Shown one piece after another: positions 52,630 through 61,127 of a DNA stretch of 64,000 bases. The notes beneath the pieces were generated by a model. The model had not been told where the DNA came from. It saw nothing but the letters and a program-made list of their open reading frames with translations, and did no database searches. Both the position numbers and the translations under genes were made by a program. Location: the NCBI RefSeq assembly GCF_018403225.1, contig NZ_BOSG01000001.1, forward strand, positions 744,001 to 808,000, written 5' to 3'. Position 1 is the stretch's first letter; every line of letters begins with the position of its first letter. The DNA is from Paenibacillus sp. J23TS9. GTDB taxonomy: Bacteria > Bacillota > Bacilli > Paenibacillales > Paenibacillaceae.

Positions 52630-53307
52630 TTAACGGCGGCCGTCGGCAATTACCTGCGGCACGCTGTTTTTCAGCAGTATGCTGTGGTATAAGTATTCAA
52701 AAATAAATTCAAAGGCCTCCAGATGCTTCTTCGCTTCAAATGCGTTTTTACCCCAAGCGTAAATGCCGTGGCCACGCAGCAGGATTCCGGGAATGCTTGG
52801 ATTCAGTACGTCGGGAACGCGCTCGGCAATGGATGGGATATGGGCAAAGTTGGGCAGCACCGGAATGGAGACAGGCGCATTTTCTTCCCAGATGTTAAAT
52901 GCTTTGATCAGTTCGATCCCTTGTGCCGGAACAGCGCCTTGATCGCCGAACCATTCACTGATGACATTATTGAAAATGGTATGCACATGAAAAACTGCGC
53001 CGCAGCCGGTCAAGCGGTATATTTCGCAATGAATGAGGGTCTCCGCGCTTGGCTTCAGGTTCGTCGTTTCCACGGCTTTGCCGCTTTTATCCACGAACAG
53101 AAAATCTTCAGGTGTACTCAGCGATTTGTCCTTACCGCTGGCGGTGATGGCGAAATGAAATTCCTCAGAATCAAAATCGCCTACGCGCATGGATAGGTTT
53201 CCACTGGTACCCGGGAACCAATTCTTAGCCGCAAATTGCTGTTTAATGTGACGGAGCTCATCCAGCACCTGCTGCTTATGCTCCAGATTGATGCTTGCAA
53301 ACGTCAT
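52630..53307 (-). CDS. mtnB: Methylthioribulose-1-phosphate dehydratase
   Basis: 225 aa. Class II aldolase fold: WFPGTSGNLSMRVGD, substrate Glu/Lys region, GAVFHVHTIFNNVISEW with two zinc His, and RGHGIYAWGKNAFEAKKHLE with the third. Dehydrates methylthioribulose-1-phosphate in methionine salvage. Starts 3 bases after mtnX; last gene of the - strand operon. Confidence 0.94.
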   Translation of the reverse strand: MTFASINLEHKQQVLDELRHIKQQFAAKNWFPGTSGNLSMRVGDFDSEEFHFAITASGKDKSLSTPEDFLFVDKSGKAVETTNLKPSAETLIHCEIYRLTGCGAVFHVHTIFNNVISEWFGDQGAVPAQGIELIKAFNIWEENAPVSIPVLPNFAHIPSIAERVPDVLNPSIPGILLRGHGIYAWGKNAFEAKKHLEAFEFIFEYLYHSILLKNSVPQVIADGRR

Positions 53308-53310
53308 TGG

Positions 53311-53988
53311 TTACAGCACTCCTTGTTGTTGTTTCTGTTTCATATCGCCCATGATATCAAAAAAGTTCTGGAAAGGTACATGCTTAACACCCAGCTCGGC
53401 ACATTTATCGGTGAGGATGGAACGGGAATAGACCATGTCGGCAATCTTCGCTCCTTCAAAATCCGTTAGGCTGTCGCCGATCAGAATCCGCTCATATTGA
53501 TCTTCAGGGAAACGGCGCATCACGGTAGTCTTACACATGCCGCAGCCATTGTCACATGGATTCTGGCAGGGATGCGGCCATAAAATTTCAATGTTTTCAC
53601 CGTTAAAATCAGCACTGTTGCAGTAGATATGGCTTACAGGAATGTCAAAAGGAGCGAGCAGAGGATCGATAAAAAAGTCCATGCCGCCGCTTGTGACGTA
53701 AAATTCGATATTCTCCTGCTTCACATAATCAAGAAATTCCCGGAAGCCTTCCCGGATACCGGCACGGCTGAGAACGAAATCTACGATTTCATCCTTCCGG
53801 CTGGAAGGCAGCAGGGCAAACATGTTGCCAACGCCTTCACGCAGCGTGATTTCCTGATCCACAGTCCGTTTCATCATCGGTTCATAGCCTTCCGGCTTGA
53901 AATGCTTCATGATCGCGACGATATTATCAGAAAGTGTGATGGTTCCGTCAAAATCGCAAAAGATGACGGGTTTTTTACCTGCTGTCAT
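53311..53988 (-). CDS. mtnX: 2-hydroxy-3-keto-5-methylthiopentenyl-1-phosphate phosphatase
   Basis: 225 aa from ATG 53988, which overlaps the mtnW stop (TAATG) after GGGGAGGAG. HAD phosphatase: motif I FCDFDGTIT, motif II YVTSGGMDFF, motif III near ILIGDSLTDFEGA. A CPHPCQNPCDNGCGMCKT-like Cys cluster (about residues 140-160) is present. Works after MtnW in methionine salvage. Confidence 0.93.
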   Translation of the reverse strand: MTAGKKPVIFCDFDGTITLSDNIVAIMKHFKPEGYEPMMKRTVDQEITLREGVGNMFALLPSSRKDEIVDFVLSRAGIREGFREFLDYVKQENIEFYVTSGGMDFFIDPLLAPFDIPVSHIYCNSADFNGENIEILWPHPCQNPCDNGCGMCKTTVMRRFPEDQYERILIGDSLTDFEGAKIADMVYSRSILTDKCAELGVKHVPFQNFFDIMGDMKQKQQQGVL

Positions 53989-55211
53989 TATCGTTCTCCT
54001 CCCCAAGCCTCAAGAGCTGCCTTTAGTTCCGGATGTCCGGCTTCGGCGTAATCGGCCAGTCGGAGGGACTGCTGAGCTGCTTCAATGGCCTGCACGAAAG
54101 CTCGTCCGCCGGCTTCTGTACCCATAGGATGACCATGAATACCGCCACCTGCATTGATAACCACGTCTTGGCCGAAGTCACGCATGATCAACGGAACAAG
54201 GCCGGGATGAATGCCTGCGGAAGGAACCGGCATGCTGGTTTTAATAGGGAGCGAACTCGTGATCAGTTCATCGCGGATTGCCATATTCTCTTCACGCGGC
54301 ATGGTTACGGAACCGTAAGGCGAAGGGAAAAGGACCAGATCTGCACCTGCAAGACGCATCAGCTGGCCAAGCAGTACCGACGCTGAAATACCGTAGTGCT
54401 GAGATGGGTAATAAGCACCTGCCAGTGCTGGATGCGCAGCAATCGGAACGGTAATCTCCGGATCAGAGCTCAGTTCATGCAGCACATCATAGCCGTAAGA
54501 CAGCACGTTGAACAGAAGGCCATTGGCGCCGGCTTGGATCGCTTTTTTGGCTTGCGACTTCAGACTAGACGTATGCCCGGTCAGATTGGCTGCATAGAGC
54601 AGCTTTTTGCCGGTTTCACGGCTTGCAGCTTCTGCCGCCTTCAGGCAGACCTCGACTCGTTTTTCAATGGGGGTAAGCTCATTCTCGAACAGAATTTCAT
54701 CGTCTTTGATCAGATCAACTCCGCCCAGGGCTTGTCTCGTAAACTGATCCCGGAGCTCATCCATGTTGAGGCCGATCACGGATTTGAAAATGCTCATGAG
54801 CAGCGGCCGGTCATGCACACCGAGAAGATCGCGGATGCCGGAAATGCCGAATTTCGGCCCTGGAAAAGCAGAGAGATAATCATCAGAGAATCCGAGGTGG
54901 TTCAACTTAATGCGGCCGTCCATAGAGATTTTACCAAAAACGGTAACTAGCAGTGCCGGTATATCCTTGCTGAAATTAACATCCGGATAGGCAATCGTCA
55001 CATCCGCGTAGCGTTCGCCCGGCTGAGCACCTTCCGGTTCATGGACATCGACTTTCAGAACTTGTCCCAGATGCTTTTGCATCGATTCCCGCTTGGCCTG
55101 TGGGAGCTCAGTCCAGCTCCCTACAGTCATGCCGACAGCAATCGATTCAGCCTTTTTGCGGAAATCCGCTTTATCATCATATAAACGGTATGTCGCTGTG
55201 CAGTTATTCAT
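53988..55211 (-). CDS. mtnW: 2,3-diketo-5-methylthiopentyl-1-phosphate enolase (RuBisCO-like protein)
   Basis: 407 aa. RuBisCO large-chain fold: TATYRLYDDKADFRKKAE start, KFGISGIRDLLGVHDRP, active-site Lys and acids in GGVDLIKDDEILFENE, and INAGGGIHGHPMGTEAGG. The class-IV form enolises the diketo phosphate and does not fix CO2. The start overlaps the proC stop (ATGA, 55208-55211) behind AAGGAGGG, so it is translated from the proBAC message or an internal promoter inside proC. Confidence 0.94.
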   Translation of the reverse strand: MNNCTATYRLYDDKADFRKKAESIAVGMTVGSWTELPQAKRESMQKHLGQVLKVDVHEPEGAQPGERYADVTIAYPDVNFSKDIPALLVTVFGKISMDGRIKLNHLGFSDDYLSAFPGPKFGISGIRDLLGVHDRPLLMSIFKSVIGLNMDELRDQFTRQALGGVDLIKDDEILFENELTPIEKRVEVCLKAAEAASRETGKKLLYAANLTGHTSSLKSQAKKAIQAGANGLLFNVLSYGYDVLHELSSDPEITVPIAAHPALAGAYYPSQHYGISASVLLGQLMRLAGADLVLFPSPYGSVTMPREENMAIRDELITSSLPIKTSMPVPSAGIHPGLVPLIMRDFGQDVVINAGGGIHGHPMGTEAGGRAFVQAIEAAQQSLRLADYAEAGHPELKAALEAWGGER

Positions 55212-56068
55212 GAAATTCCCTCCTTCAAAGCGGTTCCCATTTCCTTCGAGCGTTCCGCGCAGCGGGCCACGGCAGCAATCACCGTTTCAAAGAAATCGCC
55301 TTTATCCAATGTCTCGAGTGCTGCCTGCGTAGATCCGTTAGGGGATGTTACCTTGGCTCTAAGCGCTGCCGGTTCTTCGCCGGTCAGTTGGACCATACGG
55401 GCGGCACCCAATACCGTTTGCACGGTCAGTTCCCGGCACTGCTGGGGAGTCAAGCCACCACGGATACCGGCAGCCATCATGGCTTCCATCATATAGTAGA
55501 TGTAAGCTGGGCCGCTGCCGGAAATGCCTGTGAGCACTTCAAGTTTGTCTTCTTCGACAATGGTGACGGTACCTACGGCTCCGAAAAGGGTCATAACCGT
55601 CTGACGCTGCCGGTCGTTGATTTCTTTCGAATAAGAAATACCTGTTGCACCAAGTCCAATGGAGCTTGAAGTATTCGGCATCGTACGCGCAACCGGCTGC
55701 TTTCGTCCCAAAAGGTCTTGAATGGTCCGGATGGTCAGGCCGGCAATGACTGAAACAAGGAGTGTATCTTCTGAGAGCAGAGGACCCAGGTTTCTGAGAA
55801 CCTCCGCCGCATCTTTGGGTTTAATGGCGAGCACAATCACCGGAGAACTCTGCAAAATGTCATGCAGTTTGTCGGCATTGTTGCTGACCTGCACGCCGTA
55901 TAGCTGCTGCAGCTCTTCCAAACGGCGGTTGTTGCTGCGGTTCAGCATCATAATATCGGATGGCTGCAGAACAGACTTGCCGATCAGCCCTTTCACTATA
56001 GCCTCGGCCATTGATCCGGCACCGTAAAAGGTGATCGGATCTGTAATCATCGCTTGTTGTTGACTCAT
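55208..56068 (-). CDS. proC: Pyrroline-5-carboxylate reductase
   Basis: 286 aa from ATG 56068, 9 bases after GGGAGG (the ATG at 56077 touches that site). NADP loop FYGAGSMAEAIVKGL, IAGLTIRTIQDLLG, RTMPNTSSSIGLGATG, and the C-terminal GSGPAYIYYMMEAMM and VTSPNGSTQAALETL (proline-binding). Final step of proline synthesis. Third gene after proB and proA. Confidence 0.95.
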   Translation of the reverse strand: MSQQQAMITDPITFYGAGSMAEAIVKGLIGKSVLQPSDIMMLNRSNNRRLEELQQLYGVQVSNNADKLHDILQSSPVIVLAIKPKDAAEVLRNLGPLLSEDTLLVSVIAGLTIRTIQDLLGRKQPVARTMPNTSSSIGLGATGISYSKEINDRQRQTVMTLFGAVGTVTIVEEDKLEVLTGISGSGPAYIYYMMEAMMAAGIRGGLTPQQCRELTVQTVLGAARMVQLTGEEPAALRAKVTSPNGSTQAALETLDKGDFFETVIAAVARCAERSKEMGTALKEGIS

Positions 56069-56116
56069 TTTGTTCATCCTCCCAGCAGGTGTTTCGATTA
56101 GATGTTGCAGTGAAAG

Positions 56117-57364
56117 CTACCCGCGAATTTGTCCATTGCCATGGATAATGTATTTGGTTGACGTCAATGCGGGAAGTCCCATCGGACCGCGTGCATGAAG
56201 CTTTTGGGTACTGATTCCGATTTCCGCACCGAAGCCGAATTCAAATCCGTCCGTGAACCGGGTGGAAGCGTTGTGATAGACCGCAGCTGCGTCGACTTCC
56301 TGAAGGAAGCGCTCGGCGTTTGCTGTATTTTCGGTAACAATGCACTCCGAATGCTTGGTGCTGAAGCGGGAAATATGATCCATGGCCTCATCTAGAGTAT
56401 CGACCAATTTTATATTTAAAATATAATCGTTATATTCTGTTGCAAAATCCTGCTCCTCAGCGGGAACAGCCCAAGGTATGAGCTTGACGGTTTCCGTGCA
56501 GCCGCGAATCTCTACGCCGGAGTTTTTCAGCTGATCTGCAAGATGGCCCAGATGGGCTGCAGCAAAGCGGGTATTTACGAGCAGCGTCTCCATGGAATTG
56601 CAGACCGAAGGCCGCTGAACTTTGGCATTGACCGCAATGGCCTCAGCCATGGCAGGCGCTGCCGTTTCGTCCACATAAGTATGACAGATGCCTGCACCTG
56701 TCTCAATAACGGGAACCGTGGCATTTTCCACGACGTTACGGATCAGCGATTGGCCGCCGCGGGGAATTATCACATCCAGCATGCCGTTCAGCTTCAGCAT
56801 TTCATCTACGGACGAGCGGTCCGCACTTTCAATCAATTGAATTGCGTCCGCAGGCAGCGGCGACGCTGATAGGGCAGTGTGGAGTACTTCCACAATTTTA
56901 CGATTGGACGATAACGCAGACGAACCCCCACGCAGAACGACTGCATTGCCTGCTTTCAAACAAAGTCCTGCTGCATCGACCGTAACGTTGGGCCGCGCTT
57001 CATATATAATACCGATGACACCGAGAGGGACACGGACTTTAGTGATTTGCAATCCGTTGGGGCGTTCAAAGCTGTCGAGTACATCTCCGACCGGGTCTGG
57101 CAGTGCGATAATCTGCTCCAGTCCTTCGGCAATGGCTTCAATTCGCTGCGGATTTAGGGCAAGGCGGTCCAGCAGGGAAGAAGATGTGCCCTGTGCACGG
57201 CCGCGCTCAAGGTCTTCCTGGTTGGCTGCGATAATGTCGTCTTTATGATTACGTAAGCTGTCAGCCATGAGCTGAAGTGCATCATTTTTTTGATTGGTAC
57301 TGAGCCTGTTCAGTACAGCCGCGGCAGAACGGGCCTTCCCGGCTTTCATTTTTATTTCACTCAT
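56117..57364 (-). CDS. proA: Glutamate-5-semialdehyde dehydrogenase (gamma-glutamyl phosphate reductase)
   Basis: 415 aa from ATG 57364 behind AAGGAGG. ALDH superfamily: VPLGVIGIIYEARPNVTVDA, VVLRGGSSAL, catalytic Cys in QRPSVCNSMETLLV, and ARGPMGLPALTS at the end. Reduces gamma-glutamyl phosphate in proline synthesis. Lies 38 bases after proB. Confidence 0.96.
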   Translation of the reverse strand: MSEIKMKAGKARSAAAVLNRLSTNQKNDALQLMADSLRNHKDDIIAANQEDLERGRAQGTSSSLLDRLALNPQRIEAIAEGLEQIIALPDPVGDVLDSFERPNGLQITKVRVPLGVIGIIYEARPNVTVDAAGLCLKAGNAVVLRGGSSALSSNRKIVEVLHTALSASPLPADAIQLIESADRSSVDEMLKLNGMLDVIIPRGGQSLIRNVVENATVPVIETGAGICHTYVDETAAPAMAEAIAVNAKVQRPSVCNSMETLLVNTRFAAAHLGHLADQLKNSGVEIRGCTETVKLIPWAVPAEEQDFATEYNDYILNIKLVDTLDEAMDHISRFSTKHSECIVTENTANAERFLQEVDAAAVYHNASTRFTDGFEFGFGAEIGISTQKLHARGPMGLPALTSTKYIIHGNGQIRG

Positions 57365-57402
57365 ATATAAGCCTCCTTTTTTTCGTAGGGCCTTTGAATC
57401 TT

Positions 57403-58506
57403 TTATTTTAATGTAATCCATTCATCTCTGTGAATCACTTCAAGACGATGGACCAGCTCCAGTGTCTGAATGACTTCAGAGCTGCTCATGCCTTGAATCC
57501 GGCGCAGCTGCTCATCGTCATAGTTCACAATTCCACGTCCGAGAACTGTGCCTTCCAGACTAAGCACTTCAACAACATCGCCTGTCTGAAAATGTCCTTC
57601 AACCTCTTTGATGCCAACGGGCAAAAGACTGTGTCCTCCATTTACCAAGGCCTGCTCCGCACCCGGATCTACCTTCAGCGAGCCTAGCGGCGTAGACATA
57701 AATCCGAGCCACTGTTTTTTCATCGGCAATGAGTTAAGGTGGGTATCAAAATAGGTTCCTCTGCCTTGACCCGAAACGGCGTTTTGCAAATCACCGATTG
57801 AGTCCGCTTTGCCCACAAATACGGGAACCCCCCCGCGTGTGGCGATTTTGGCGGCATCGATCTTGGAACGCATACCACCTGTACCAACAGAAGATCCGGC
57901 TCCTCCGGCAATGGAGTAAATCTCTTCGGTGATCTCTTCAACATGCTCGAAACGCACAGCATTCGGATGTTTACGGGGGTCACCCGTGTATAGTCCGTCC
58001 ATGTCGGTCAGAATGAGAAGCTGCTGCGCCTTTACCAGGTTGGCTACCAGTGCGGATAAGGTATCATTGTCACCAAACTTCAGCTCATCAATCGATACGG
58101 TGTCATTTTCATTTATGATCGGGATGGAGCCTTGCTTCAGCAGTTCTTCAATCGTCATGCCGGCATTATTCATCCGCTTGCGGTTTCCGAAATCCGTACG
58201 GGTGAGGAGGATTTGCGCGGTTGTAATGCCATGGGAGGCAAATACCTCCTGATAAGCCTGCATTAGCAGTGCCTGGCCAACGGCCGCCGCAGCTTGCTTT
58301 TCATGCAGAAGCTTAGGGCGGAAGCTATAACCAATCGCACGGAATCCCGCGGCGACTGCTCCGGAGGTAACCAGCAGAATTTCACAGCCAGCTTGTTTCA
58401 AAGCAGCAATTTCACTCGCGAAAAATGCTACAGCATCACGGCTGAGGCCACCTTCGACGGATGTGAGCGAGCTGCTTCCAATTTTGACGACGACGCGCGT
58501 CGACAT
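57403..58506 (-). CDS. proB: Glutamate 5-kinase with PUA domain
   Basis: 367 aa. Amino acid kinase domain (VVVKIGSSSLTS, LVTSGAVAAGF, PIINENDTVSIDELKFGDND, GTGGMRSKIDAAK), then a PUA domain (about 275-360). Phosphorylates glutamate for proline synthesis. Behind a T-box leader. Confidence 0.96.
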   Translation of the reverse strand: MSTRVVVKIGSSSLTSVEGGLSRDAVAFFASEIAALKQAGCEILLVTSGAVAAGFRAIGYSFRPKLLHEKQAAAAVGQALLMQAYQEVFASHGITTAQILLTRTDFGNRKRMNNAGMTIEELLKQGSIPIINENDTVSIDELKFGDNDTLSALVANLVKAQQLLILTDMDGLYTGDPRKHPNAVRFEHVEEITEEIYSIAGGAGSSVGTGGMRSKIDAAKIATRGGVPVFVGKADSIGDLQNAVSGQGRGTYFDTHLNSLPMKKQWLGFMSTPLGSLKVDPGAEQALVNGGHSLLPVGIKEVEGHFQTGDVVEVLSLEGTVLGRGIVNYDDEQLRRIQGMSSSEVIQTLELVHRLEVIHRDEWITLK

Positions 58507-58561
58507 ATGTCATCACTTCCATTTCATAGGTATAGGAATTCGAACATTTTCATACTTAAAA

Positions 58562-58603
58562 CAAAAAAAGCCTTCATCCTTTTGGTTAAAGGACGAAAGC
58601 TTA
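58562..58603 (-). terminator. T-box terminator before proB
   Basis: On the - strand, AGCTTTCGTCCTTT pairs with AAAGGATGAAGGCT (two G.U pairs) around a short loop, then seven T's. Confidence 0.95.
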
Positions 58604-58812
58604 ACTTCCGCGGTACCACCTTTATTGATGATGTGAATCATCCGGCTTAAGGCCTTGTAACAGAAGGCACTGTCCCACAGGTTAATGCGGGCCGTTCAGG
58701 GGTAGGATTCGGAGCGAATCGGGTAAATTCTTTCAGCCGGTGGAATTTACTCTCTATTTTCGCGATATATAGCTCGTACTGGTCCCGTCGTCACGTTTTA
58801 TGAGGTATGGAA
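58562..58812 (-). ncRNA. T-box leader, tRNA-Pro type
   Basis: On the - strand: AGAGAG and CCGGCTGAAAG of stem I, a specifier-loop region with TACCCCTGAAC (Pro codon CCC or CCT at about 58698-58703), then the invariant antiterminator GGTGGTACCGCG (58620-58609) and the terminator. Uncharged tRNA-Pro would stop termination. proBA control by T-box is known in B. subtilis. The specifier codon is assigned by eye. Confidence 0.93.
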
Positions 58813-58829
58813 AACCCGTTATTTCACAT

Positions 58830-58858
58830 AGAATACCACGGAATATCCGGGTTTGCAA
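58830..58858 (-). promoter_or_regulatory. Sigma-A promoter of the T-box-proBAC transcript
   Basis: TTGCAA (58858-58853), 17 bases, TATTCT (58835-58830), directly after the mtnE stop. Transcription would start near 58823, just before the T-box. An AAACCCG/CGGGTTT stem (58812-58854) overlaps this region and might end the mtnE message. Confidence 0.65.
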
Positions 58859-58863
58859 AAAAG

Positions 58864-60072
58864 TTATTTAAAAAGTTTAAGCTCTCCGATCCGTCTTGCA
58901 GCCTCCTGAAGCCTTTCTTCGGAAGTCAGGAGCCCCACGCGGACATAGCCTTCGCCATGCTCACCAAAACCGATGCCCGGTGCAACAGCAACCTTGGCTT
59001 CTTGAAGCAGCAAATCAGCGAAGGATGTGGAGGTATATCCTTTGGGCACAGGCAGCCAGCTGAAAAAAGAGCCTCCAGGCTTCTCAGCCTGCCAGCCGAT
59101 GTCGGCCAGACCTGTGAAAAAAGCATTTCTACGGGATTCGTAGCGCTTGACCAGCTCATACACGCAGTCTTGGGAAGCGGTTAGAGCCTCGCCTGCCGCA
59201 GCCTGAATACCGCCGAACAAGCTGACATAGATATGATCCTGGAGCAGGTTGATCATTGAGATGATCTCGCGGTTGCCGAGGGCAAAGCCCACGCGCCAGC
59301 CTGCCATGTTATAGGTTTTGGAGAGGGTGTAGAACTCAACCCCGACTTCCTTGGCATGCGGTGCCTGAAGGAAGCTCACCGGGCGCTGTCCGTCAAATCC
59401 GATGGCGCCGTAAGCGAAATCGCTGGCCACGACAATGCCATTTTCTGCAGCAAATTTGACGGTATCCTCATAAAAAGACAAAGGTGCCGTAGCGGAAGTC
59501 GGATTATTCGGATAGTTCAGGAACATCAGCTTCGCCCGTCGACGGTCAGCCTCGGAAATGCTTCCAAAGTCCGGCAGGAAGGCATTATCCTTACGTAATG
59601 GCATAAAGGACATTTCGGCTTTGGCGAGTGCTACACCAGACCAATAATCCGGGTAGCCCGGATCAGGAACCAGGCAAAGATCGCCGGGATTGAGCAAAAT
59701 TTGCGGGAGCTGTACAAGTCCGGTTTTGCCGCCGAACAGAACGGCTACCTCGGTTTCAGGATCGAGTTCAACGCCGTAATCCTCCAGGTAACGCTTCGCA
59801 ATGGCTTCCTTCAGGAAGCTGAAGCCTGTAAAAGGCGAATATTTATGATAGAGCGGATTGGCGGCTGCTTCCTGAACAGCTTTCACGATGTGGCCCGGTG
59901 TCGGTGTGTCAGGATTGCCTTGTCCCAAATTAATTACATCATGGCCTGCGTTGATTTCACGGTTCACTTTTTGTACAAGAGTGGCAAAAAATTGTGTAGG
60001 CAGCTGGTTCATCACTTCTGCGGGTTTAATATGAAAAGCCGATTGATATGAAGGGTTGTCTGTCGGTTTCAT
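58864..60072 (-). CDS. mtnE: Methionine-salvage aminotransferase (glutamine transaminase type)
   Basis: 402 aa from ATG 60072 (GGAG 11 bases upstream). PLP fold-type I: INLGQGNPDTPTPGHIV, YPNNPTSATA, DFAYGAIGFDG and the PLP Lys in YTLSKTYNMAGWRVGF. Close to B. subtilis MtnE across the whole length (for example VAVLFGGKTGLVQLPQ and VPDPGYPDYWSGVALAKA). Converts 4-methylthio-2-oxobutyrate to methionine using glutamine. Divergent from mtnU, which removes its by-product. Confidence 0.92.
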   Translation of the reverse strand: MKPTDNPSYQSAFHIKPAEVMNQLPTQFFATLVQKVNREINAGHDVINLGQGNPDTPTPGHIVKAVQEAAANPLYHKYSPFTGFSFLKEAIAKRYLEDYGVELDPETEVAVLFGGKTGLVQLPQILLNPGDLCLVPDPGYPDYWSGVALAKAEMSFMPLRKDNAFLPDFGSISEADRRRAKLMFLNYPNNPTSATAPLSFYEDTVKFAAENGIVVASDFAYGAIGFDGQRPVSFLQAPHAKEVGVEFYTLSKTYNMAGWRVGFALGNREIISMINLLQDHIYVSLFGGIQAAAGEALTASQDCVYELVKRYESRRNAFFTGLADIGWQAEKPGGSFFSWLPVPKGYTSTSFADLLLQEAKVAVAPGIGFGEHGEGYVRVGLLTSEERLQEAARRIGELKLFK

Positions 60073-60202
60073 TATATTCATCACTCCGGTTCTTGCTTCA
60101 AAATAGAATAGATTTAATCTAACATGATTTATCCGGGGTGTATAGAGGGAATAGCCAGCTCTTGCCCGATCCTTTCGATACATTTATGATGGAATACAAT
60201 AT

Positions 60203-60223
60203 GATGGACCATGCAGGTCCATC
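60203..60223. promoter_or_regulatory. Inverted repeat in the mtnE-mtnU divergent region
   Basis: GATGGACC-ATGCA-GGTCCATC, perfect 8-base arms, 33 bases before the mtnU start. An operator or 5' hairpin. No S-box (SAM riboswitch) is visible here. Confidence 0.45.
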
Positions 60224-60255
60224 TCCTGGTTTTATAAGGTGCAAGGAGGAAAAAC

Positions 60256-61071
60256 ATGGGACATATGGATGAGAACCAGCTGGCTGTCGCCTTGATTCAG
60301 GCGGATATTGAAATAGGCAGTCCGCAAGCGAATAAAGCACATCTTGAGGAATTATTGGAGAAGGCCATACAGGGTGAATCGAAGCCCGATCTTCTGGTAC
60401 TGCCTGAAATGTGGAATACCGGATATGCATTGGAGCAAATTCAGGATATCGCTGATCCGGAAGGAAAGGAATCCCGGACATGGCTGTCGTCTTTCGCCAA
60501 AAAACATCATGTCATGATTGTGGGCGGATCGGTTGCTGTCAAAAAAGGGGATCAAATCTTTAATACGATGTATGCCTTTGATCGGAATGGCCAGCAGGTT
60601 GGAGAATATTCCAAGCTGCATTTATTCAGGCTGATGGATGAAGAGAAGCATTTAACGGCTGGTGAGGCTGTGGTTACCTTTGATTTGGATGGATTCAAGG
60701 TTGGGGCTTCCATCTGTTACGACATCCGTTTCCCTGAGCTTGCCCGAAGCCTGGCACTTGGCGGCACAAAGATGCTTATCGTACCTGCCGAATGGCCGCA
60801 TCCGCGCCTTCATCACTGGCGTACGCTTTTGATGGCAAGAGCCATTGAAAATCAGATGTATGTGATTGCCTGCAACCGTGTGGGCAGCAGCCGGGGAACG
60901 GATTTCTTCGGTCATTCCCTGATCATTGATCCTTGGGGTGAAATTGTGGCTGAGGGCAGCGAATCGGAGGAAATTGTAACGGGTCTGATCTCACCGGAGC
61001 TGGTAGATGAGGTCCGGGGACGGATCCCCGTGTTTGCAGACCGTCGGCCGGAGTTTTATACGGATAAATAA
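60256..61071 (+). CDS. mtnU: Carbon-nitrogen hydrolase, MtnU-type omega-amidase
   Basis: 271 aa; AAGGAGG precedes the ATG. Nitrilase superfamily Glu-Lys-Cys triad: LVLPEMWNTGY, EYSKLHLF, and ASICYDIRFPEL. In B. subtilis the neighbour of mtnE (ykrU) encodes such an enzyme, shown or proposed to hydrolyse alpha-ketoglutaramate, the product of glutamine transamination. The divergent mtnE supports this role. Confidence 0.88.
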   Translation: MGHMDENQLAVALIQADIEIGSPQANKAHLEELLEKAIQGESKPDLLVLPEMWNTGYALEQIQDIADPEGKESRTWLSSFAKKHHVMIVGGSVAVKKGDQIFNTMYAFDRNGQQVGEYSKLHLFRLMDEEKHLTAGEAVVTFDLDGFKVGASICYDIRFPELARSLALGGTKMLIVPAEWPHPRLHHWRTLLMARAIENQMYVIACNRVGSSRGTDFFGHSLIIDPWGEIVAEGSESEEIVTGLISPELVDEVRGRIPVFADRRPEFYTDK

Positions 61072-61082
61072 TAGACGGGAAA

Positions 61083-61117
61083 AGAGGCTCCTGAGGAATT
61101 GGGAGCCTTCTTCTATT
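61083..61117 (+). terminator. Terminator after mtnU
   Basis: AGGCTCC (61086-61092) pairs with GGAGCCT (61103-61109), then a T-rich run. May serve the convergent LysR gene too. Confidence 0.8.
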
Positions 61118-61127
61118 TAGGGGAAGC

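Noticed and set aside
60073..60255. SAM riboswitch (S-box) for the methionine salvage genes
   Set aside because: Looked for the S-box core on both strands and did not see it; only an inverted repeat is present.
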